Of a DNA stretch of 64,000 nucleotides, positions 50,906 through 59,040 are shown one piece after another. A program made the translations under genes and the position numbers. Every line of letters begins with the position of its first letter. Positions within the stretch are counted from its first letter, which is position 1. The notes beneath the pieces were generated by a model. It was not told where the DNA came from. It did not search any database and saw only the letters and a program-made list of their open reading frames with translations. This stretch comes from JBKQHQ01 sp052148715 (GTDB taxonomy: Bacteria > Pseudomonadota > Alphaproteobacteria > Rhizobiales > Xanthobacteraceae), in the NCBI GenBank assembly GCA_052148715.1, contig JBKQHQ010000259.1:124001-188000 (forward strand), given 5' to 3'.

Positions 50906-53773
50906 TCAGGAGGTGTCTGGGGATGGGGTCGGCTTCACAAGCTCCGCGAGATCCGGCTCGCCGCAGTAAGCCAGGACGATCGTACGCACCGCATCGCGCA
51001 ACTGCAGCAACGACGCGAAGTCCGTTCCGGAAGGTTTGACCGCGTCCTCGATCCGGATGCTCACGGGGGTCCACCGCGGAAACCACTGATCACTGCGCAG
51101 CATCGACCGGGTTCCCCGGAGAATGCCGGGTAAGACACGGAGGTCGGCTTCGGCCGCCACCTTGAAGGCGCCGAGATAAAACGCGGACAATCCGGGTCTG
51201 CGGGTGAACGTGCCCTCGGGAAAGAACACGATGTTGCTGCCCTGGCGCGCGGCGGTGATGACGGTCTCGGTGTCGGCGAGGCTCCCGCTGACATCGTAGC
51301 GCTCGACGAACAGCACGCCCAACCGGCGCAGGAACGGGCCAGCGAGCATCTGCCCGGCGAGCTCTCGCTTGACCACGTAAGCGGGTTCGCCTGGCAGTAC
51401 CGCAGTCAGGACCAACCCATCCATGTAACTCGAATGATTGAAAACAAGCATCGCGTTGCCCCGCGGAATGCGGTGGAGTCCCTCGACGGCAACCGGAATC
51501 CCAACCGCCGCAAGCGCAGCGCGGGCGATTGCGCGCACGGCCCTCCAGCGCCAACTCCGGCGGGGCAGCATCATCACCGCGAACCACGCGAGCAAAAAGC
51601 TCAGCGCCAGCACGATCCACCACCAGGTGGCGTAAAGCGTCTCGCGGATAAGTGCGATCAGCCGCCCGAGTTGCGGGCCGATACCCGCGAGGGAAAGGCC
51701 TAGGAGCTGTCGCCACAGCGCGCGCTCCGGCGCACCGATACGCCCGCCTTCATAAAGCTCTTTAGCGGCGCTCCGGCGGATCTTGCCGCTCGACGTCTTG
51801 GGCACCGTCCGCGGCGGGGCAAGGACGACCTCGTCGGGGGGAGTCCCGGCGATGTCGCCCGCAACCTCCTGCGCGCAGGTTTGCAGTGCCGCGCGGGCGG
51901 CCGCATCGGTCTCACGCGTCTCGGCCAGAACGACCACCCGTTCGGTGCCGGATGCGCGGTCGGTGACGCCGAAGACCGCCACGCAGCCCTTGCGGATGCC
52001 GGGAATCTCGGCGACGGCTGCTTCGATTTCCTGCGGATAGATATGGCGGCCGGCGCGGATGATGATGTCCTTGATCCGACCGGTGATGTAGACGTCGCCA
52101 CCCGCCATATAGGCCCGATCGCCGCTGTCGAGCCAGCCGCCGCGCATGAGCTCGTGGGTCTTCGTCTGGTTGCGGAAATAGCCGGATGTCGCTGATGGCC
52201 CGCGGAACTCGAGCCGGCCCTCGTGCCGTTCGCCCACCTCGCGGCCGAGCTCGTCGACGACGCGAATTTCGTGACCCGAGAGCGCCTGGCCGCAAGCGAT
52301 GATCTCGAGCGGGCGTGGGTCATCTGCCCGTGCAGGCTGCGCGACGCCGCGCCGGCTTAGTGCTTCCCGATCCACGCGATCGATGATCGGCGGCCGCCCG
52401 GGGGGCGGGAACGCGAGCCCCACCGCGTTCTCGGCGAGGCCGTAGACTGGGGCCATCGCGCCGGGGCGAAATCCATAACGCGCGAACCGCTCGATGAATC
52501 GACGCAGCGTCGGAATGCTGACCGGTTCGGCACCGTTTGCGACCATGCGCAGCGAGCCGAGATCCAGCCCTTGAAGTCGACCGTCGTCGATCTTGTTCAG
52601 GCAAAGCTCAAATCCGAAGTTCGGCGAGGCGGATAACGTCGCGCGAAACCGATGCAGCGCCCACAGCCAGCTTTCCGGCCGCACCAGAAAGCTCAACGGC
52701 GACATGACGTATAGCGGTGCAGCGAAGTAGAGGCACCCCAGCCACGCACCGATCAACCCCATGTCATGATAGAGCGGCAGCCAGCTGACAAAGACGTCGG
52801 CGGAGCTCGCGTCCATGGCGTGGCCCATGGCGCGGATATTGGCGATCAGGTTGGCGTGGCTGAGCACCACCCCCTTTGGGTCGCCGGTGCTTCCCGACGT
52901 GTATTGGATCAGCGCGGTCGACGTCTGCCCCGTGGTCGGGAGCGGTGTTGCATCCGCCGCGCGAGGAGCAAGCCCGGCGACGCTGTTGACCGTGGTCAGG
53001 CTTCCTACCTGCGCCTGGAGCAGGGCTGCGAGCCGGCGTCCTTCAGGAACCGTCACGAGCATGCGAACCTCGGCGTTGCTCAGGATGCCGGCCTGCCGGC
53101 GCAGATGCTCTTCGATCTGCGACAGGCGCATCGGAGGGTAGATCGGTACCGGCACGGCGGCGGCATAGAGAATGCCGAAAAACGCAACGAAGAAGTGCCG
53201 GCTCGTCGGCAGCATCAGGGCAATGCGATCGCCCGGCGCGACATCTCGCTCAATCAGACCTTGCGCGAGCTCGCGCGCGGCTTCTGCAAGCTCGCGATAG
53301 GTCATCGTCGCAAGTGTTGTGAGCTCATCCTCCAGGACGGTCACGTGCAGCCGCTCGGGATGCCGGGCCACGTGCCACTCGAGAATTTCGACCAACGTCC
53401 GCGCTTCTGTGGCGGCCGGCACGAGCGGAAGGTTAGCCACCGCGGTTGTTTCGGCGCGGATAGGAGGACCCCCGGGATGAGCTTGCTCAAGCGCATCGAG
53501 GAGATCACGGACCGTCTCGGCCTCGCCGACGATCCCGCCGTGCAGCCGCACGCGGAAAGCCCGTTCGATCCGCAGAACAAGCTCCGTCCGTCCCAGACTG
53601 TCGATGCCGAGATCTTGCTCCAGACGACTCGATACAGAGACGTCGATGAGCTTTGCCCTTTGCGGGTGAAGCTCGCGCACAAGGTCGCGTATGACGGCAA
53701 CGAGCTCGTGCTCGTGCGATTCGCGATCGCGCGGCGTTACGGCCGAGCCATGCCTGTCGGTACCTGCATCCAC
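50906..53773 (-). CDS. ACP - AMP-dependent acyl ligase - acyltransferase fusion protein
   Basis: A three-domain protein of about 955 residues. First an acyl-carrier domain (LEQDLGIDSLGRTELVLRIE; Ser carries phosphopantetheine). Then an adenylate-forming ligase with YTSGSTGDPKGVVLSH, LPLYHDMGLIGAWLG, DSGDRAYMAGGDVYITGRIKDIIIRAGRHIYPQEIE and a Lys in PKTSSGKIRR. Last an LPLAT acyltransferase with FNHSSYMDGLVLTAVLP (HxxxxD) and VFFPEGTFTRRPG. It may load a fatty acid onto its own carrier and pass it to a glycerophosphate or other acceptor. Start unsettled: GTG 53773 is used because a perfect FNR-type box lies at 53807-53820; ATG 53839 or GTG 53875 would place it in the coding region. Confidence 0.85.
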   Translation of the reverse strand: MDAGTDRHGSAVTPRDRESHEHELVAVIRDLVRELHPQRAKLIDVSVSSRLEQDLGIDSLGRTELVLRIERAFRVRLHGGIVGEAETVRDLLDALEQAHPGGPPIRAETTAVANLPLVPAATEARTLVEILEWHVARHPERLHVTVLEDELTTLATMTYRELAEAARELAQGLIERDVAPGDRIALMLPTSRHFFVAFFGILYAAAVPVPIYPPMRLSQIEEHLRRQAGILSNAEVRMLVTVPEGRRLAALLQAQVGSLTTVNSVAGLAPRAADATPLPTTGQTSTALIQYTSGSTGDPKGVVLSHANLIANIRAMGHAMDASSADVFVSWLPLYHDMGLIGAWLGCLYFAAPLYVMSPLSFLVRPESWLWALHRFRATLSASPNFGFELCLNKIDDGRLQGLDLGSLRMVANGAEPVSIPTLRRFIERFARYGFRPGAMAPVYGLAENAVGLAFPPPGRPPIIDRVDREALSRRGVAQPARADDPRPLEIIACGQALSGHEIRVVDELGREVGERHEGRLEFRGPSATSGYFRNQTKTHELMRGGWLDSGDRAYMAGGDVYITGRIKDIIIRAGRHIYPQEIEAAVAEIPGIRKGCVAVFGVTDRASGTERVVVLAETRETDAAARAALQTCAQEVAGDIAGTPPDEVVLAPPRTVPKTSSGKIRRSAAKELYEGGRIGAPERALWRQLLGLSLAGIGPQLGRLIALIRETLYATWWWIVLALSFLLAWFAVMMLPRRSWRWRAVRAIARAALAAVGIPVAVEGLHRIPRGNAMLVFNHSSYMDGLVLTAVLPGEPAYVVKRELAGQMLAGPFLRRLGVLFVERYDVSGSLADTETVITAARQGSNIVFFPEGTFTRRPGLSAFYLGAFKVAAEADLRVLPGILRGTRSMLRSDQWFPRWTPVSIRIEDAVKPSGTDFASLLQLRDAVRTIVLAYCGEPDLAELVKPTPSPDTS

Positions 53774-53806
53774 GCATGAATAATGGCGTCGTTTCGGAGG
53801 GCGGCC

Positions 53807-53820
53807 TTGATGCGTATCAA
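53807..53820. promoter_or_regulatory. perfect FixK/FNR box before the ACP-ligase-acyltransferase gene
   Basis: TTGAT-GCGT-ATCAA, all ten positions. It lies inside the longer start choices of the downstream fusion gene, so it argues for the shorter GTG start at 53773. Its centre is 40 bases from that codon, which would imply almost no leader. Confidence 0.5.
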
Positions 53821-53909
53821 GGCACGGCCGCTGTGACATTACTGTGAATTTAAGGACGCATTGATCGCGAGTCACCTAGCCTGGCACGTCGGCCGCCGCA
53901 GGCGACCCG

Positions 53910-54902
53910 TCATTCCGGCTCGATCCCGGCTTCCTTGATGATGCTCGTCCACTTCACCAGTTCGGTCTTGACGAAGTCCGCAAACTCGGAGGGTCCGCTC
54001 CAGAATACGTCGATGCCGGCGTCCGTGAAGCGCTTGCGCAGCTCGGGCGTCGACAGACTCTTGTGGATCTCCTTGGCAAGACGATCGACCACTTCCGGCG
54101 GCGTGTTGGCCGGTGCAAAGATTCCGGCCCAGGCGAGGATATCGAAACCCGGCATCACGGTTTCGTCCAACGTCGGCACATCCGGCAGCACGCTGTTGCG
54201 CTGCTTCGTCAACACGGCAAGCGCCCGCACCTTCTGCTCCCGCAATTGCGGAAGCCCGGTGTTGAAGTCGGCGATCATGAGCGGAATGTGTCCGGCTATC
54301 AGATCGGTGACGGCAGCCGGATTGCTGCGATAGGCGACGCGGATGATATCGAGACCCAGGCGATGTTTCAGCGTCTCGCCGACGATCTGGCCGGTGCTGT
54401 TGCCATGTCCATAGACGAGCTTGCCGGGGTTGGCTTTGGCATAGGCCACCAATTCGGTCATCGAGGCGAATGGCGCGTTGGGATTGGCGGCGAAGAACGA
54501 GGGAAAGCTGCCGATGCGGGCGATCGGAGTGAAGTCGGCGATCGGATCGTAGGGTACGTTCTTGAACAGACCGGCCGCGGCCTAGTGGGTCGAGTTGGTG
54601 GTCAGCAACAGCGTGTAGCCGTCCGGTTGCGCGCGCGCCACGGTGGCCGCGGCAATCAGCCCGCCGGCACCGGGCTTGTTCTCGATGACGACGGCCTGCC
54701 CGAGCGCATCTTGCAGCGATTGGCCGACCAGCCGCGCCGCCGCGTCGGTGACGCTTCCCGCCGCGAACGGTGTCAGGATGGTTACCGGTCGCGACGGGTA
54801 GGTGTCGGCGCGGCTCGCCGCCGAGGCGGCCACGAGGATGGCGCATGTCGCGACGGCGCGCCGCCATGCGCTGGCAAAGGGCCGTCGACTGCGTCCTGTC
54901 AT
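53910..54902 (-). pseudogene. TctC-type tricarboxylate-transporter binding protein broken by an in-frame amber codon
   Basis: The minus-strand frame from ATG 54902 (preceded by GGGGAGGA) encodes a signal peptide (RRAVATCAILVAASAASRA) and the Bug/TctC start YPSRPVTILTPFAAGSVTDAAARLVGQ. After TLLLTTNSTH a TAG (54582-54584) interrupts, and the same frame continues AAAGLFKNVPYDPIADFTPIARIG to the normal end (IIKEAGIEPE). Homologues usually have Ser where TAG stands, one substitution (TCG to TAG). No frameshift is needed. The binding protein would otherwise be full-length (about 330 residues). No tctA/tctB membrane genes adjoin. Sequencing error cannot be excluded. Confidence 0.82.
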
Positions 54903-55124
54903 GGCGTCCTCCCCAACCTGCTTCGGCCGTATCGGAACTGGCTTCGGCGCGGCACCCGCGAGCGTACGCCGTCCTGCTCCGCGGTCGCAATGCGCAACTG
55001 GGTTGTTCAAGCCCCTGATGGCCGTTTGGAGGCTCGCCGGCTCTTTTCCCGCACCCTGGACTTCAAGCAGGTGAAATGCCATCTGAACGGCACGCGGCCA
55101 ACCCACCGACCACCACACTCCCAC

Positions 55125-55601
55125 ATGCTCGAATCCCTGAAAACACTGTTCGCCGACCTCACGGATGGACAAAAGCATCCGAGCCGCTTCGGCGAGGATG
55201 ATTACCGGCTGGCGGCGGCAGCCCTACTGATCCATGCGGCCTTGATCGACGGCTCCGAGTCGGAGGCCGAGACCCGCAAGCTGCACGACGTTCTGATGAG
55301 CCGCTTCGATCTCGATGCGGCGGCGACCGCCGAGCTCGTGGAAAAGGCGAAGGCGGCGGATCGTGAAGCCGTCGATCTCTATCACTTCACCAAGCTCATC
55401 AATCAGTCGTGCGATCTGGAAGGCCGGCTGCGTATCATTCAGATGATGTGGGCGATCGTATTTGCCGACGGGGAGGCAACTGCGTTCGAAGATAATCTGC
55501 TCTGGCGTGTTGCCGATCTGCTTGGCATTTCCGCGCATGAGCGCATCGCCTTGCGCCGGCGCGCCGCCAGCGAGCAGGCCGATCCGGGAGACACCGCGTG
55601 A
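55125..55601 (+). CDS. TerB-like (tellurite resistance TerB domain) protein
   Basis: A 158-residue all-helical protein: MLESLKTLFADLTDG, then YRLAAAALLIHAALIDGSESEAETRKLHDVL and FDLDAAATAELVEKAKAADREAVDLYHFTKLIN, MMWAIVFADGEATAFEDNLLWRVADLLGI. The two repeated acidic motifs (LIDGSESEAE and FADGEATAFED) match the TerB fold and could bind metal. Bacterial TerB-like proteins are associated with stress sensing at the membrane; role here unknown. Its stop overlaps the following GTG start (GTGA), so the SDR gene is coupled. Confidence 0.85.
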   Translation: MLESLKTLFADLTDGQKHPSRFGEDDYRLAAAALLIHAALIDGSESEAETRKLHDVLMSRFDLDAAATAELVEKAKAADREAVDLYHFTKLINQSCDLEGRLRIIQMMWAIVFADGEATAFEDNLLWRVADLLGISAHERIALRRRAASEQADPGDTA

Positions 55602-56401
55602 GTATGCGTCCGATCGTGCTGATCACCGGGGCTTCGGCCGGAATAGGCGCCGAGCTCGCCCGCGTCTTCGCGGCGCATGATCATGACCTGGTCCTCATTG
55701 CCCGGCGGGAAGATCGGTTGCGCGCGCTGGCGGATGAGATCGCGGCCGGAGGGCGCCGCCGCCCGGAAATCATGGGGCTTGATCTGCAACTGCCGAACTG
55801 CGGCGGCCGGATTGCGCAGGCATTGGCCGCGCGGGAGGTCGAGCCGCGCTTCGTCGTCAACGACGCCGGCTTCGGTCTGGTGGGCTCGTCGGCAAGGCTT
55901 GATCGGGGCGAGCAGCTCGCCATGATCGATCTTAATGTTCGTGCGCTCACGGATCTATCGCTCGCCTTTGTGGACAGCCTGACGCGGCTTCGCGGCGGCA
56001 TCCTGAACGTGGCCTCGCTTGCCGGATTTCTGCCGGGCCCCGGCATGGCGGTGTACTACGCGACCAAGGCCTATGTGCTGTCCTTCAGCCAAGCGCTGCA
56101 CGCGGAGCTCAAGCCGCGCGGCGTGACGGTCACGGCCCTGTGCCCCGGCCCGGTTCCGACCGAATTCCAGGCACGCGCCGGGGTCTCCGGCCGCCGGGAC
56201 ATGGGGTGGTTGACTATTCCCGCCGAACGGGTGGCGCGCGAAGGATTCGACGGATTGATGCAGGGCCGCCGCGTGGTGCTGCCCGGCGTTGGCACCAAGA
56301 TGGTCAGCCTCCTGCCGCGCGTCCTCCCGGTCGGCGCGCTCCTGCGCGCGACAGCGGCGAGAGAGAAAAAACGTGCCGCAATACCCGCGGCAAAAGCATA
56401 G
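55598..56401 (+). CDS. short-chain dehydrogenase/reductase
   Basis: A 267-residue SDR. The nucleotide motif is VLITGASAGIGAELARVFA; the catalytic tetrad region shows VASLAGFLPGPGMAVYYATKAYVLSFSQAL (Ser, Tyr and Lys in YYATK). The usual NNAG is NDAG in FVVNDAGFGLVG. The C-terminus is basic. GTG 55598 overlaps the TerB stop by four bases; ATG 55604 is an alternative. It resembles classical DltE/YqjQ-like SDRs; the substrate is unknown. Confidence 0.86.
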   Translation: MSMRPIVLITGASAGIGAELARVFAAHDHDLVLIARREDRLRALADEIAAGGRRRPEIMGLDLQLPNCGGRIAQALAAREVEPRFVVNDAGFGLVGSSARLDRGEQLAMIDLNVRALTDLSLAFVDSLTRLRGGILNVASLAGFLPGPGMAVYYATKAYVLSFSQALHAELKPRGVTVTALCPGPVPTEFQARAGVSGRRDMGWLTIPAERVAREGFDGLMQGRRVVLPGVGTKMVSLLPRVLPVGALLRATAAREKKRAAIPAAKA

Positions 56402-56490
56402 AAGCTGCGCGCTCTTCCCTATTGCAAACAACTCTTTACCAATTACCATTACAACAATATTTACTCCTTTCGAAATCAACCCGTTACGGC

Positions 56491-57216
56491 ATGCCCGCGC
56501 CCGTCCTCATCATTCTGCACCAGGAGCAATCGACCCCCGGCCGTGTCGGCCAAGCCTTGCGCCAGCGCGGCTGCGCGCTCGATATCCGGCGCCCGCGGTT
56601 TGGCGATCCGCTCCCGCCGACGCTGCGGGAGCATTCCGGCGCCGTCATTTTCGGCGGTCCAATGAGCGTTAGCGACGCGGAAGAATTCGTTCGCTGCGAG
56701 ATCGACTGGATCGCGGTGCCGCTCAAGGAGAAGAAGCCGTTCCTCGGGATCTGCCTCGGCGCGCAGATGCTGGCGCACCACCTTGGCGCCCGCGTGGGCT
56801 ACCACCCGAACGGCCGGGTCGAGATCGGCTACTACCCGATTCGCCCGACCGAGGTCGGCCGCACGGTCTGCGCCGACTGGCCTGAGAACGTGTATCAATG
56901 GCATCGGGAAGGCTTCGATCTGCCGTGCGATTGCGCGCTGGTCGCGGAAGGCGATGTGTTTGCCGTTCAGGCCTTCCGCCACAATGGCGCGGCGTACGGA
57001 CTGCAGTTCCATCCGGAGGTCACCCACGCGATGATGTGTCGTTGGATCACGCGTGGGCATGAGCGACTGTCGCTGCCGGGGGCAAAGCCGCGCGGGGCGC
57101 ACTTCGCCGACCGCGCGGTTTACGATCTTGCGGCCCGCAATTGGCTAGCCGACTTCTTGGATCAGTGGCTCGCATCGCCGGCGGCTCGTCCGGCACCGTG
57201 CGCCTCGGCGGCCTGA
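56491..57216 (+). CDS. class I glutamine amidotransferase-like protein
   Basis: A 241-residue stand-alone GATase: FGGPMSVSD, then the nucleophile elbow FLGICLGAQMLAHHLGA (Cys), and YGLQFHPEVTHAMM (catalytic His and Glu). The triad is complete. It has no fused synthetase domain; such proteins (GuaA-N-like) may act on gamma-glutamyl compounds, as PuuD-like enzymes do. ATG 56491 sits after an AT-rich stretch (56420-56470) that may be the promoter. Confidence 0.88.
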   Translation: MPAPVLIILHQEQSTPGRVGQALRQRGCALDIRRPRFGDPLPPTLREHSGAVIFGGPMSVSDAEEFVRCEIDWIAVPLKEKKPFLGICLGAQMLAHHLGARVGYHPNGRVEIGYYPIRPTEVGRTVCADWPENVYQWHREGFDLPCDCALVAEGDVFAVQAFRHNGAAYGLQFHPEVTHAMMCRWITRGHERLSLPGAKPRGAHFADRAVYDLAARNWLADFLDQWLASPAARPAPCASAA

Positions 57217-57421
57217 AGGTTCCGATAGCCATATAACTCTCGGATGCGCGACCGGCTACGCCGGACGTCGGATCCGGCCCGGGCGCCGAGCCACAGGAGG
57301 TTCGGGTTCGGCCGAGTTTGGCCGCATTCGGCGCGTGAAGTCGCAAAACATGGGCCTCCCTGAGCCCGTTGCAGTGAGTTGAGCGGGGTTGGATGTCTCC
57401 GCCGTCGCGGAGCTACCCGGT

Positions 57422-58951
57422 ATGACCAGTCCGAAGCCGAAAGAGGACAGAGGTCGCAGTCCTCCAGGGGCTGGCTCGATCAACCTTGCGCAAATGCTCG
57501 CCGCGGCAGACGCGATCCTCGATCGGCTGCCGATCGCCACCTGCATCTGTGACCTGTCGGGACGCATCGTTCAGTACAACCGGCGCGCCGTGGAGATCTG
57601 GGGCCGGGTGCCGGCACTCAACGAGGCGCACGACCAATTCACCGCTGGCGCTACGTTCTACGGCCCGGACGGTGCGCCGTTGCCGCGCAGCCAAATCCCG
57701 ATGGCGCTCGTCCTGCGGACCGGAATGCCGGTCCGCGACTGCGAGCTGGTCGTGGCGCGGCCGGACGGCGCTCGCCACGTCGTGGCGGTGAATATCGATC
57801 CGCTGGTCGACGGCCACGGCAGCCGCCTGGGAGCGATCAACTGCTTTCAAGACATCACCGAGCGTAAGCTGGTCCACGACGCGCTGGCGCAAAGCCGCAG
57901 CGATCTGCGCGAGCAGGAGCAGCGCCTTGCCGCAACCTATGAGCATGCGGCCATCGGCATAGCGGAGGTGGACGCGCAAGGGCGGCTGTTGCGCGTGAAC
58001 GAGGCGGTATGCGCGATCACCGGCCGTCCACGCGAGACGCTGGTCGGCTCGATGCTGTTCGAGAAGACGTTGCCGCCCGATGCCGAACCGGACCGTGAGG
58101 CTTTTTGCAAGCAGGTCCGCGGCGAGCTCGGAATCTATTCGATCGAAAAGCGTCTGCTGCGCGCCGATGGCCGTGTCATCTGGATCTCGGTGCGCTCGAC
58201 GCCGGTGCGCGATGCGCACGGCGGTTTCCTCTTCGGCGTGCGCGTGGTGCAAGACATCACCGAGCGCAAGGCGGCCGAGGAGCGGCAGAAGCTGCTCGTC
58301 GACGAGCTCAACCACCGCGTCAAGAACACGCTCGCGACCGTGCAGTCGCTGGCCAAGCAGACCGCGCGCTCGGCAACGAGCGCCGGCACGTTTCGCGAGC
58401 GGTTCGAGAGCCGGCTGATCGCGCTGAGCAAGGCGCACGACCAGCTGACCGTCCGCAATTGGCAAGACGCGGTTCTGCGCGACATCCTCAACGCGGCGAT
58501 TGCCCCTTATATGACGGGCGGCAAGGATCAGGCGGTGCTGCGTGGCGAAAACATCATGCTGCGCCCGCGAGCGGCATTGACGCTCGCCATGGTTTTCCAC
58601 GAACTGACCACCAACGCCGCCAAATATGGGGCATTGTCCGTCGCCGCCGGAAAGATCGGCGTCACCTGGGCGGTCCGATCGAGTGAGGCAAGCAAACCGC
58701 TGCTGTCGATCGAATGGCGCGAGGAAGGCGGTCCGACGGTCGTGAAGCCCGCACGCCGCAGCTTCGGCTCGCGCCTCATCGAGGGCAGCATCGCCTCGGA
58801 GCTGCAAGGCAAGGCGCGCATCCTCTACGAGGCGCCGGGGGTGCGCTGCACGATCGAGCTGCCGCTCGCATCGGCGCAACAGGCCGCACCTGCCTCCGCC
58901 GCCCAGGCATCCTTGTCCTGGGAGGATCGTGCGGGCGTTCCGCGGGGCTAG
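57422..58951 (+). CDS. PAS-domain HWE-family histidine kinase
   Basis: A 509-residue sensor kinase without membrane segments. Two PAS domains span about 20-165 (ICDLSGRIVQYNRRAVEIWG ... FQDITERK) and 175-300 (AAIGIAEVDAQGRLLRVNEAVCAITGR ... VVQDITERK). The dimerisation/phosphoacceptor motif is DELNHRVKNTLATVQSLA (His about residue 304); the ATP domain has the HWE signature: HELTTNAAKYGALS and WREEGGP. HWE kinases are typical of Rhizobiales and control general stress and light or oxygen responses. ATG 57422 is used; a TTG at 57389 is possible. No response-regulator gene adjoins. Confidence 0.92.
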   Translation: MTSPKPKEDRGRSPPGAGSINLAQMLAAADAILDRLPIATCICDLSGRIVQYNRRAVEIWGRVPALNEAHDQFTAGATFYGPDGAPLPRSQIPMALVLRTGMPVRDCELVVARPDGARHVVAVNIDPLVDGHGSRLGAINCFQDITERKLVHDALAQSRSDLREQEQRLAATYEHAAIGIAEVDAQGRLLRVNEAVCAITGRPRETLVGSMLFEKTLPPDAEPDREAFCKQVRGELGIYSIEKRLLRADGRVIWISVRSTPVRDAHGGFLFGVRVVQDITERKAAEERQKLLVDELNHRVKNTLATVQSLAKQTARSATSAGTFRERFESRLIALSKAHDQLTVRNWQDAVLRDILNAAIAPYMTGGKDQAVLRGENIMLRPRAALTLAMVFHELTTNAAKYGALSVAAGKIGVTWAVRSSEASKPLLSIEWREEGGPTVVKPARRSFGSRLIEGSIASELQGKARILYEAPGVRCTIELPLASAQQAAPASAAQASLSWEDRAGVPRG

Positions 58952-58995
58952 AGCCGCCGTGTTAATTATCAGCTCCGCAATTTGCTGAACCATAG

Positions 58996-59016
58996 GTCCC
59001 GGGCAGAGCCTGGGAC
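58996..59016. terminator. hairpin between convergent genes
   Basis: GTCCCGGGC (58996-59004) pairs with GCCTGGGAC (59008-59016) around AGA, with one G-U. It lies between the HWE kinase (plus) and the secreted protein (minus); no clear T-run. Confidence 0.45.
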
Positions 59017-59040
59017 GACGGCTGAGTTTGTTGACGGGGG

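Noticed and set aside
53872..54990. A 372-codon minus-strand frame covering the TctC region
   Set aside because: It is a different frame; the correct frame gives a clear TctC protein with one in-frame TAG, and this frame is Arg-rich without motifs.
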